Origin: Oscillospiraceae bacterium | GTDB lineage: Bacteria > Bacillota > Clostridia > Oscillospirales > Oscillospiraceae | Reading direction: 5' to 3' | Assembly: GCA_031270395.1 (NCBI GenBank) | Contig: JAISXU010000084.1 | Location: forward strand, 1 to 32,313 | Length of the DNA: 32,313 bases | Shown: piece after piece, positions 15,792 to 22,988 of the stretch | Numbering within the stretch: position 1 is the stretch's first letter | Layout: every line of letters begins with the position of its first letter | The notes under the pieces: generated by a model | The model's input: the letters and a program-made list of their open reading frames with translations, nothing else | Databases searched by the model: none | What the model was told of the DNA's origin: nothing | Program-made: the position numbers and the translations under genes

Positions 15792-15820
15792 TTGACATAA
15801 CCGCCGCGCGTAGGTATAAT
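15792..15820 (+). promoter_or_regulatory. Perfect-consensus sigma-A promoter of the AAA-DUF4143 gene
   Basis: TTGACA (15792-15797), exactly 17 bases, then TATAAT (15815-15820). The expected start near 15827 leaves a leader of only about 15 bases that contains the ribosome site GGGGGGAGG. Confidence 0.88.
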
Positions 15821-15841
15821 TGCCGATGAGGGGGGAGGCGT

Positions 15842-17134
15842 ATGCGCAGAAAAATTGAAAGCCGCCTGCTCGCGTGGAAGGACCGCGTCGCCGGACGAAC
15901 GCCTCTTTTGATATATGGCGCGCGGCATACGGGCAAGACGCACGTCCTCAAAGCGCTCGGCGAAAAGTATTACAGAAACATGATATACATCAATCTGGAG
16001 ACGGAGCTTGCCGCCGCCCGGTATTTTGAAGGCGGCATCAAGCCCGATAGGCTCATACGATTGCTCGAAGCCGCCACAAACGATGTGATAACACCCGGCG
16101 AAACGCTCATAGTCTTCGACGAGATACAGTCGTGCGGACGGGCGATGACGTCGCTGAAGCATTTTTGCGACAGCGCCCCGGAATACCATGTCGCCGCCGC
16201 GGGCAGCCTGTTGGACGTCGCTGTAAATCGCGGGAAATGCCCGCCCCCGCACGCCGGGATAGAGCTCGCGCCAATCTACCCGCTGGATTTTGAGGAGTTC
16301 CTTTGGGCGTTGGAGGAGGAGCCGCTGGCCGAGAGGATACGCGCATGCCACGCGGAGCTGTCGCCGATGCCCGAAGCCCTGCATCGAAAGGCGGTAGACC
16401 TGTACCGCCGGTATCTCTACATCGGCGGCATGCCTGCCTGTGTCGCCGCACTCGCGGGCGGCGCGGGAACCTTATCTGTTCCGGCAATCCAGAGAGAAAT
16501 TGTGAGCAGTTACACGGCTGACATGGCAAAATACTCCAGACACGCGGAAATCGCAAAGATACGCGCGTGCTATGGCTCCATTCCCGCCCAACTCACAAAA
16601 GAAAGCAGGAAATTTCAGTACAAGACCGTACAGAAGGGCGGCAGCGCGTCGCTGTACGGCGCCGCCATCGACTGGCTCTTGCAATCGGGCGTCGCGCTCA
16701 AATGCAGAAAACTGACCCAAGCGACGGAACCCCTGCGGAATTACGGGGATCCGGCGTCATTTAAGCTGTACTTTAACGACACGGGACTGCTCACGGTGCA
16801 GTTTGGACTTACGCAGCAGGCTGTAATGGGCGGAGACAGCGGCATATACATGCAGGCTGTCTCCGAGAACTACGCGGCGCAGACGTTTGTCACGAACGGA
16901 TATCAGCTGTTTTATGGGCCGGGTGAGCACTCGTCCGAAATTGATTTCGTATTGCAAAAGGGCGCCGATATCATCGGCGTCGAGGTCAAACGGGGCGCCA
17001 GAGCGCGTACAAGGAGTCTGTCCGCGTTTACGCAAAGGTATTCTCCCGCGTACACAATTCGGCTCTCGGAGAAAAATTTTGGCGAGGAGAATGGCGTCCG
17101 CGCCATCCCGCTCTACGCCGCGTTCTGCACATGA
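15842..17134 (+). CDS. AAA-family ATPase with DUF4143 domain
   Basis: A 430-residue cytoplasmic ATPase of the AAA_14/DUF4143 type common in anaerobic bacteria and archaea. Walker A GARHTGKT is at 26-33 and Walker B LIVFDE at 89-94, followed by a sensor-like AAAGS. The C-terminal DUF4143 part ends with EIDFVLQKG then GVEVKRG, giving D368, E381 and K383, the layout of a PD-(D/E)xK nuclease-like fold. The biological role of the family is unknown; mobility, defence or DNA-linked roles have been suggested because it varies in copy number. ATG 15842 has a strong ribosome site. It is divergent from the dehydrogenase operon and upstream of tRNA-Arg. Confidence 0.9.
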   Translation: MRRKIESRLLAWKDRVAGRTPLLIYGARHTGKTHVLKALGEKYYRNMIYINLETELAAARYFEGGIKPDRLIRLLEAATNDVITPGETLIVFDEIQSCGRAMTSLKHFCDSAPEYHVAAAGSLLDVAVNRGKCPPPHAGIELAPIYPLDFEEFLWALEEEPLAERIRACHAELSPMPEALHRKAVDLYRRYLYIGGMPACVAALAGGAGTLSVPAIQREIVSSYTADMAKYSRHAEIAKIRACYGSIPAQLTKESRKFQYKTVQKGGSASLYGAAIDWLLQSGVALKCRKLTQATEPLRNYGDPASFKLYFNDTGLLTVQFGLTQQAVMGGDSGIYMQAVSENYAAQTFVTNGYQLFYGPGEHSSEIDFVLQKGADIIGVEVKRGARARTRSLSAFTQRYSPAYTIRLSEKNFGEENGVRAIPLYAAFCT

Positions 17135-17141
17135 CGCCTCC

Positions 17142-17171
17142 TTGACAGCGGGCGGCGTCATGCGCTATACT
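17142..17171 (+). promoter_or_regulatory. Promoter of tRNA-Arg(CCU)
   Basis: TTGACA (17142-17147), an 18-base spacer and TATACT (17166-17171) place the transcript start about 10 bases upstream of the mature tRNA. The promoter begins 7 bases after the stop of the ATPase gene. Confidence 0.8.
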
Positions 17172-17187
17172 GCCAAACGGTAAATCT

Positions 17188-17263
17188 GCCCTCGTAGCTC
17201 AGGGGATAGAGCATTCGCCTCCTAAGCGAAGGGTCGCGCGTTCGATTCGCGCCGAGGGTGCCA
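17188..17263 (+). tRNA. tRNA-Arg, anticodon CCU
   Basis: A full cloverleaf can be drawn. The acceptor stem GCCCTCG pairs with CGAGGGT (a G-U first pair), the D stem is GCTC/GAGC, the anticodon stem TTCGC/GCGAA encloses CTCCTAA (anticodon CCT), and the T arm is GCGCG-TTCGATT-CGCGC. The 3' CCA is encoded at 17261-17263. It decodes AGG, a codon usually rare in GC-rich Clostridia. Confidence 0.96.
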
Positions 17264-17280
17264 GCAGGGCGTTGTGTTGT

Positions 17281-17312
17281 CCGGATTGGCGGCGCCAGCG
17301 CCGCCAATCCGG
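17281..17312 (+). repeat. 32-base near-perfect palindrome after tRNA-Arg
   Basis: CCGGATTGGCGGCGC (17281-17295) and its exact complement (17298-17312) flank a two-base centre. It would form a very stable hairpin in RNA or a cruciform in DNA, and overlaps the terminator that follows. Confidence 0.85.
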
Positions 17313-17330
17313 CGGTCTCTGCCGGTTTTT
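17309..17330 (+). terminator. Intrinsic terminator of the tRNA-Arg transcript
   Basis: CCGGC (17309-17313) pairs with GCCGG (17321-17325) and is followed at once by five T residues. Its left arm is also the right end of the palindrome at 17281-17312, so the two structures compete. Confidence 0.6.
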
Positions 17331-17355
17331 CGTGGGATGTACGGGAGTATAACCG

Positions 17356-17880
17356 ATGACAAACGCTGAAATCGCGTACCACAGAACGATCCGCCCGATG
17401 CTCGGCAAATTGAGCGGGTCGCGGGAGGTCTCGTTCCTCGGGAGACGTTTCCGCGTCACGAGCGAGGACGTGGAGCAGTTGTCCGGGAAGCCGGCGCACG
17501 TCAACTATAAGGGTGTGCTCGTCTGGTATTTCACGTATGGCGGCGAGGGGGAACCGAGCTTTGAGTTCACGTCCCTGCAATCGTTTTCGCACGGCATTTT
17601 CCGGGGAAGCGATTGGGAGCCGTCCGTCACGGCGGACCTCGCGGAATTCAGGGAAATCTCAGCCGGCATCGGCGCGGAGCTCCTCCGCAAGGAGCGGTAC
17701 GGCGAGGCGCGGCTGCTTTTCGCGCTGCCTAAGGTCCCCGTACTGCTCACGTACTCCGAGGCCGACGACGAATACCCCGCCGTCCTCGACATCAAGTTTG
17801 GGAAGAACGCCGACACCTTTCTGCCCTTTGAAACGCTCGCCGTTCTGCACGGACTCATAAACGGCGAATTTTCAACATAG
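17356..17880 (+). CDS. DUF3786 domain-containing protein
   Basis: A 174-residue soluble protein. The blocks HVNYKGVLVWYFTYGGEGEPSFEF, then a long helix region, then KVPVLLTYSEADDEYPAVLDIKFGKNADTFLPFETL are characteristic of DUF3786 as I recall it; the EADDEYPA block is the clearest. The family occurs in strict anaerobes, and its function is not established; links to metal or corrinoid metabolism have been suggested from context only. ATG 17356 has GGAG eight bases upstream. It follows tRNA-Arg on the same strand and is convergent with the AbiEii-type gene. Confidence 0.75.
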   Translation: MTNAEIAYHRTIRPMLGKLSGSREVSFLGRRFRVTSEDVEQLSGKPAHVNYKGVLVWYFTYGGEGEPSFEFTSLQSFSHGIFRGSDWEPSVTADLAEFREISAGIGAELLRKERYGEARLLFALPKVPVLLTYSEADDEYPAVLDIKFGKNADTFLPFETLAVLHGLINGEFST

Positions 17881-17927
17881 CGCTAAGCGACGCGCTTTCG
17901 GGACGCCGTATTGCTATGCTGTGTCAA

Positions 17928-18626
17928 TTACGGCTCTGCTTCGTCCTTGTCTTCATCGGAAGCTTCATGCGCGCCGTTCTCCAAAAAGTGCATCTCGCTC
18001 TCGTCAACAAGAAGCCCGAGCCTATCGAACATTTTCAAGAAGTCCCCGGCGAGCTTGTCGGGATTTATGAGTTCGTCGGATTGTGTGTTGACCATATAGT
18101 CGAACTGTTCCAAGCCCTTGTATTCGAGAGCGTTGCGAAGTAACACCAGAGTCTGCGGCGAGAGCCGGTCGAAGTAGCCGTTGCAGATGAACGCGAGATC
18201 GTATAAATCGCGTATCCTGTCGCGGCTCGTGTACGCGTTGGCTTTCATCACGCAAAGCGACTCAATGCCGTATACCAAAACGCCGTTTATCCGCGCCGTT
18301 TCGTCGGCGTCAATGCGCAAACGGCGATAGGACGCCTCCACCTTCAGCGGCTTTTGTGTGTTGCCGTAGTGAATCATACACCGCTGTACCGTGTTCGTGT
18401 CTTTCGCGACGCGGTAATCATAGCCGTTTTTTTTGCAGAACGCTTCGACAAGCTCAACCAGACGCCGCTCCGTTCCGTCAAGGTCAATATCCTCGGAAAA
18501 GCGGTCTAAGTTGTAGCAAATAGAGAGCGCGGTTCCGCCTTTTAGAACGTAGTTTTCGTTATTCACGTTCAGGGACGCGACGAAGTCCGCTATTACCTCG
18601 CCGTGCCGTATTCGCCAATCGGTCAT
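17928..18626 (-). CDS. AbiEii-type nucleotidyltransferase (toxin-like)
   Basis: A 232-residue nucleotidyltransferase of the AbiEii/AbiGii family. The active-site signature LKGGTALS (28-35) followed by SEDIDLD with D46 and D48 is intact. AbiEii proteins act as toxins of type IV toxin-antitoxin or abortive-infection systems, and related enzymes modify tRNA 3' ends. The strongly acidic tail DEDKDEAEP is notable. ATG 18626 is preferred over 18656: it follows AAAGGAGAG and overlaps the stop of the upstream gene by four bases (ATGA), which is the usual coupled layout of such pairs. The stretch looks less GC-rich than its neighbours, consistent with transfer. Confidence 0.85.
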   Translation of the reverse strand: MTDWRIRHGEVIADFVASLNVNNENYVLKGGTALSICYNLDRFSEDIDLDGTERRLVELVEAFCKKNGYDYRVAKDTNTVQRCMIHYGNTQKPLKVEASYRRLRIDADETARINGVLVYGIESLCVMKANAYTSRDRIRDLYDLAFICNGYFDRLSPQTLVLLRNALEYKGLEQFDYMVNTQSDELINPDKLAGDFLKMFDRLGLLVDESEMHFLENGAHEASDEDKDEAEP

Positions 18627-19030
18627 AGTCTCTCCTTTTGCTTGTATCGCAGCCATTTCATACGATACTCCTTGCCCATAAAGCGGTCGATCGCCGCCCA
18701 GTGGGATAAGCCGCGCATATGCGAAACCTTATCAAACACCTCTGCCGTGTAATTGTCGTTGCAGATGAAGTCGTCGTTCATACCCTGCGCCGCGGCGAAA
18801 TTTCCGATTTCCAAGAGGTCAAGCAAAGCTCGGATATGGTTGGCGACGGCATAGGTTTCAGTATGCTCGGGTATGCGCTTGCCGTATTCGATGCCGTACA
18901 GCCCGTAAACACCCTGTTCCGTATCGCGGAACGATATATCCCGCCAGCGGAGCGCGGAGCAATGCCAATCGCCGCACGTTTCAAGCTCGCACGGCAGGTT
19001 CAGCGCGTGTACGCCCGTGATGTATTGCAT
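18623..19030 (-). CDS. Small protein paired with the AbiEii-type gene, possible antitoxin
   Basis: A 135-residue protein translated just upstream of, and coupled to, the AbiEii-type gene. It contains the blocks GVHALNLPCELETCGDWH, NHIRALLDLLEIGNFAAAQGM and NDDFICNDNYTAEVFDKV. I recall similar proteins next to AbiEii-type genes in Bacillota, usually annotated hypothetical. The usual AbiEi winged-helix antitoxin signature is not visible, so its antitoxin role is inferred only from position. ATG 19030 follows GGGGA. Its upstream region runs into the structured repeat at 19078-19217, which may carry its promoter or have been inserted there. Confidence 0.7.
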   Translation of the reverse strand: MQYITGVHALNLPCELETCGDWHCSALRWRDISFRDTEQGVYGLYGIEYGKRIPEHTETYAVANHIRALLDLLEIGNFAAAQGMNDDFICNDNYTAEVFDKVSHMRGLSHWAAIDRFMGKEYRMKWLRYKQKERL

Positions 19031-19077
19031 TTGCGGAATCCCCGTTTCGTCAGGATCAAGGCTCGCGCCTGCTATGA

Positions 19078-19217
19078 ATCCGCTCGAAAAGTCTTATCCT
19101 TCCGGCAAAGCCGCTCGGGACTTTTCTCGCTCATAAGCGCATGTTTCTCGCCGCCTATGGCGGCAACCGAAACATATGCGCACTATTAATTCGGCACGAC
19201 ATTTCGTGCGAATTAAT
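19078..19217 (+). repeat. Third copy of the structured dispersed repeat
   Basis: It aligns without gaps to 74-213 over 140 bases with six substitutions, and has the same orientation. All hairpin arms are unchanged; the differences are in loops or unpaired flanks. A 7-base ATCCGCT stands at its left edge (19078-19084) and again just beyond its right edge (19220-19226), either a target duplication or the start of a lost second unit. It lies between the AbiEii-type pair and the 3' end of nifJ. Confidence 0.9.
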
Positions 19218-19318
19218 ATATCCGCTATACCGCTGATTATACTGTATTTCAAGCGTACCGGCGCGGCAGCCACCTGCGTTTTCAAGGGTTTTGCCGGTTA
19301 ATCCAATTTTTCCGCTCC

Positions 19319-22300
19319 CTATTCCCCCGACATTTCGCGCCGCTTCAACAGCGTCTCGTAACGCGCCGCGGCGGACTTTTCCGCCAGCCTGAACAGCTCC
19401 TCGGCGCGCTCGGGGAATTGCAGCGCCAGCGACGAGTAGCGCACCTCGCCCATTATGAAATCGCGGTAGCTCGCGCTCGGCGCGCCGCTGTCGAGAGCGA
19501 GCGGGTTTTTGCCCTCGGAGCTAAGGCGCGGGTCAAAGCGCAGAAGGTTCCAGTAGCCGGCCGCCACGGCGTTTTTAGTCTCCTTCATGCTCCGCCCCAT
19601 GCCTATGCCGACGCCGTGGTTTATGCACGGCGCGTAGGCGATAACGAGGCTCGGCCCGTCGTAGCTCTCGGCCTCAATGAGCGCGCGGAGCGTCTGGTTG
19701 TAATCCGCGCCCATCGCTATCTGCGCGACATAGACGTATCCGTAGGACATCGCTATCTGCGCGAGGTCCTTTTTCTTTACGGTCTTGCCCGCCGCGGCGA
19801 ACTGCGCCACGGCGCCCGTAGGCGTGGCCTTTGACGCCTGACCGCCCGTGTTGGAGTACACCTCCGTGTCGAACACGAGTACGTTTACATTCTCACCGGA
19901 GGCTATGACGTGATCCAACCCGCCGTAGCCTATATCGTACGCCCAGCCGTCGCCGCCGAATATCCACATCGAGGGCTTGACGAACAGGTCGCTGTCCGCG
20001 AGAACCTCGCGCGCCAAATCGCACATCGAGCAGCCACAGCGGTCGTGCTCATAATCCCAATACACGCCTTCGGGGTCGGCTTGAATCTCCGCCTTTTCGT
20101 CGTCGTCAAACGTCAGCGCCCAGCGCAGCGCTTCCTCAAGCTCCTTTGACGCGATTTTTGACGCCTCGCCGTCGTCCTTCACGTCGAGCCACCTCTGCAG
20201 CGCGGCGCGCGGCGGGAAATCCTGACCCATCCACTCGTGATTCAGCAGCTTTACAACATTATCGACGAGTCTCGCGCGGCGCTGCCCTACCGCCGTCGCC
20301 ATGCCGAAGCCGAATTCAGCGTTGTCCTCGAACAGGCTGTTACTCCACGCGGGGCCGCGCCCCTCCTTATTCACCGTGTACGGCGTCGAAGGAGCGGAGC
20401 CCGCCCAGATAGACGAGCAGCCCGTCGCGTTGGCTATATACATGCGCTCGCCGAAAAGCTGTGTCACGAGCTTGGCGTATGGCGTCTCGCCGCAGCCGGC
20501 GCACGCGCCGGGGAATTCGAGCAGCGGCGTCTTGAACTGGCTGCCCTTTACGGTGTCGGGCTTAAACCCCGTGTCCTTTTCCGAGACGCTTGCGAACGCG
20601 TAGTCAAAGTGCGGCTGACTCGCCTGCGAGAGCTCGATGGGCAGCATTTCAAGCGCCTTATTTTTCGCCGGGCATTCGCTTACGCAGGAGCCGCAGCCCG
20701 TGCAGTCCAGCGCTGAAATCGCGATCGAGAAGGATAGCGCCTCGTTGCCCTTGCCCGTCATTTTTACCGACTTGAAGCCCTCCGGCGCGTTTTTCAGCTC
20801 GTTTTCATCGAGCGCAAATGGGCGCGCGACGGCGTGGGGACAGACATACGCGCAGCGGTTGCACTGTATACAGTTTTCGGGAATCCACGACGGCGCCTCG
20901 GAGTTGATGGCGCGTTTCTCGAACGCCGCAGTGCCGGCGGGAAGCAGAGAGCCCGCCTCCGTCAGCAAAAACGCCGAGACGGGGAGAGTGTCGCCGCGCA
21001 TGGCGTTCATCGGCGCCATGACCTCCGCGACGTAAGATGCGGCGTCCGCCCTCCGGGTCGCAAGCGCGGGTGCGGGCGCGTCCGGCGCCGGTTCTCTCCA
21101 CGAGTCTGGAACCTCTATTTCCACAAATTGATTGAGCCCGGCTTCGATGGCGTCAATATTCATACGCACGACGTCGTCGCCCTTGCGCCCGTACGTGTCG
21201 CGCACGGCCTGCTTCATATATTCCGCCGCCTCGCCGATGGGCAGTATGCCCGACAGCTTGAAAAACGATGCCTGCAGGATCGAATTCGTCCTGTTGCCGA
21301 GCCCCAGCTCCTTCGCGATTTTCACGGCGTCGATGGCGTAGAATTTGATGTTGTTCTCCGCGATATATCTCTTTGCCGCCGCGGGGAGTATCCCCGTCAG
21401 CTCCTCGGCGCTCCACGCGCAGTTGCACAGAAACGCGCCGCCGGGCTTGGTGTCCTGCGCGATGTCGTATTTTTCGAGATAGCTCGGGCTGTGACACGCC
21501 ACGAAGTCGGCTTTTGAGACGTAATAGGCTGACTTTATCGGTGAGTCGCCGAAACGCAGATGCGAAATCGTGACGCCGCCGGACTTGCGCGAATCGTATT
21601 GGAAATACGCCTGCGCCGTCTTGTCCGTGTGGTCGCCGATGATTTTGATCGAGTTTTTGTTCGCGCCCACGGTGCCGTCGGAGCCGAGGCCCCAGAACTT
21701 ACAGGAGATGATGTCGGCGGGCGTCGTTATCGGTTCCTCCGTGACGGGCAGGGACAGTCCCGTCACGTCGTCGGTTATGCCGACGGTGAAGCTGTTTTTC
21801 GGCGACGCGGCTTTCAGATTGTCAAACGCCGCGATAATTTGTCCGGGCGTGACATCCTTGCTCGCGAGTCCGTACCGTCCGCCGTAAATGCGGACTCCGG
21901 GGAGAGCGCCGGTCGAGAGCGTCGTCACGACGTCGAGATACAGCGGCTCGCCGTTGGAGCCGGGCTCCTTCGTGCGGTCGAGCACGGCGATTTGCTTTAC
22001 GGTCGCGGGCAGCGCCGCGACAAAGCGCTCCGCCGACCACGGACGGTACAGACGAACCTTGACAAGCCCTGTCTTCTCCCCGCGCGCGTTAAGGTAATCA
22101 ACGACCTCCTCGGCAGTCTCGCACACACTCCCCATCGCGACGAGGACGCGCTGCGCGTCCGGCACGCCGTAGTAGTTGAACGGCTTGTAATCCGTGCCGA
22201 TAAGCGCGTTGATCTTATCCATCGCGGCGGCGGCGGCGGCGGGGATGTCGGCGTATTTTTGATTTATCGCCTCGCGCGCCTGAAAGAACACGTCGCCGTT

Positions 22301-22960
22301 TTGCGCGGAGCCGCGCAAGACGGGGTGGGCGGGATTATTCGCCCGCGCGTGAAAGCGCACGAGCTTTTCCGTGTCAATCAGTTCCTTCAGCGTCTCGTAA
22401 TCCCATACGCCGATCTTCTGCATCTCGTGCGAGGTGCGGAACCCGTCGAAGAAGTGGAGAAACGGCATAGACGAGTCCAGCGCGGCGACGTGCGCGACGG
22501 CGGCCAAGTCCATCGCCTCCTGCGGGGAGCTTGACGCTAGCATGGCAAAGCCCGTCTGGCGGCACGCCATGACGTCGGAATGGTCCCCGAAAATAGAGAG
22601 GGCGTGGGACGCCACCGTGCGCGCCGAGACGTGTATCACGGCGGGAAGCTGCTCGCCCGCGATCTTGTACATATTCGGTATCATCAGCAGGAGTCCCTGC
22701 GACGCCGTGAACGTGCTCGTCAGCGCGCCCGTGAGCAGAGAGCCGTGTACGGCGCCCGCCGCACCGCCCTCCGACTGCATCTCCACGACGCGCACGGTCT
22801 GGCCGAAGATGTTGAGGCGTCCCTCCGCCGCCCATTTGTCGATGTATTCCGCCATCGCGGACGACGGCGTTATGGGATATATCGCGGCGACGTCGGTAAG
22901 CGCGTAGGCTACGTGCGCAGCGGCAGTATTGCCGTCCATTGTCTTGAGCTTGCGTGTCAT
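19319..22960 (-). CDS. nifJ: Pyruvate:ferredoxin (flavodoxin) oxidoreductase
   Basis: A single-chain PFOR of 1213 residues, slightly longer than the usual 1170-1180. It oxidises pyruvate with CoA to acetyl-CoA and CO2 and reduces ferredoxin, in the cytoplasm. Visible parts in order: the pyruvate-binding N-terminal domain (YPITPSSAMAEYIDKWA, ASQGLLLMIPNMYKIAGEQLP), the gamma-like domain (GLGSDGTVGANKNSIKIIG), two ferredoxin-type clusters (CIQCNRCAYVCP and CTGCGSCVSECP), and the TPP domain with CAGCGETPYAKL, GDGWAYDIGYGGLDH and YSNTGGQASKATP. ATG 22960 follows GAAAGG. It is only 28 bases after the LTA-synthase-like gene, so it likely belongs to the glyQS operon. Confidence 0.97.
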   Translation of the reverse strand: MTRKLKTMDGNTAAAHVAYALTDVAAIYPITPSSAMAEYIDKWAAEGRLNIFGQTVRVVEMQSEGGAAGAVHGSLLTGALTSTFTASQGLLLMIPNMYKIAGEQLPAVIHVSARTVASHALSIFGDHSDVMACRQTGFAMLASSSPQEAMDLAAVAHVAALDSSMPFLHFFDGFRTSHEMQKIGVWDYETLKELIDTEKLVRFHARANNPAHPVLRGSAQNGDVFFQAREAINQKYADIPAAAAAAMDKINALIGTDYKPFNYYGVPDAQRVLVAMGSVCETAEEVVDYLNARGEKTGLVKVRLYRPWSAERFVAALPATVKQIAVLDRTKEPGSNGEPLYLDVVTTLSTGALPGVRIYGGRYGLASKDVTPGQIIAAFDNLKAASPKNSFTVGITDDVTGLSLPVTEEPITTPADIISCKFWGLGSDGTVGANKNSIKIIGDHTDKTAQAYFQYDSRKSGGVTISHLRFGDSPIKSAYYVSKADFVACHSPSYLEKYDIAQDTKPGGAFLCNCAWSAEELTGILPAAAKRYIAENNIKFYAIDAVKIAKELGLGNRTNSILQASFFKLSGILPIGEAAEYMKQAVRDTYGRKGDDVVRMNIDAIEAGLNQFVEIEVPDSWREPAPDAPAPALATRRADAASYVAEVMAPMNAMRGDTLPVSAFLLTEAGSLLPAGTAAFEKRAINSEAPSWIPENCIQCNRCAYVCPHAVARPFALDENELKNAPEGFKSVKMTGKGNEALSFSIAISALDCTGCGSCVSECPAKNKALEMLPIELSQASQPHFDYAFASVSEKDTGFKPDTVKGSQFKTPLLEFPGACAGCGETPYAKLVTQLFGERMYIANATGCSSIWAGSAPSTPYTVNKEGRGPAWSNSLFEDNAEFGFGMATAVGQRRARLVDNVVKLLNHEWMGQDFPPRAALQRWLDVKDDGEASKIASKELEEALRWALTFDDDEKAEIQADPEGVYWDYEHDRCGCSMCDLAREVLADSDLFVKPSMWIFGGDGWAYDIGYGGLDHVIASGENVNVLVFDTEVYSNTGGQASKATPTGAVAQFAAAGKTVKKKDLAQIAMSYGYVYVAQIAMGADYNQTLRALIEAESYDGPSLVIAYAPCINHGVGIGMGRSMKETKNAVAAGYWNLLRFDPRLSSEGKNPLALDSGAPSASYRDFIMGEVRYSSLALQFPERAEELFRLAEKSAAARYETLLKRREMSGE

Positions 22961-22988
22961 TAGAAAATCAACCTTTCAATTACGTGAA

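Noticed and set aside
17910..17930. TTGACA just after the AbiEii-type stop codon as a promoter
   Set aside because: No -10 box is found at 16-19 bases and it points into the convergent DUF3786 gene.
19078..19226. Classical insertion sequence
   Set aside because: At 140 bases there is no room for a transposase, and no terminal inverted repeats are present; only a non-autonomous element is possible.
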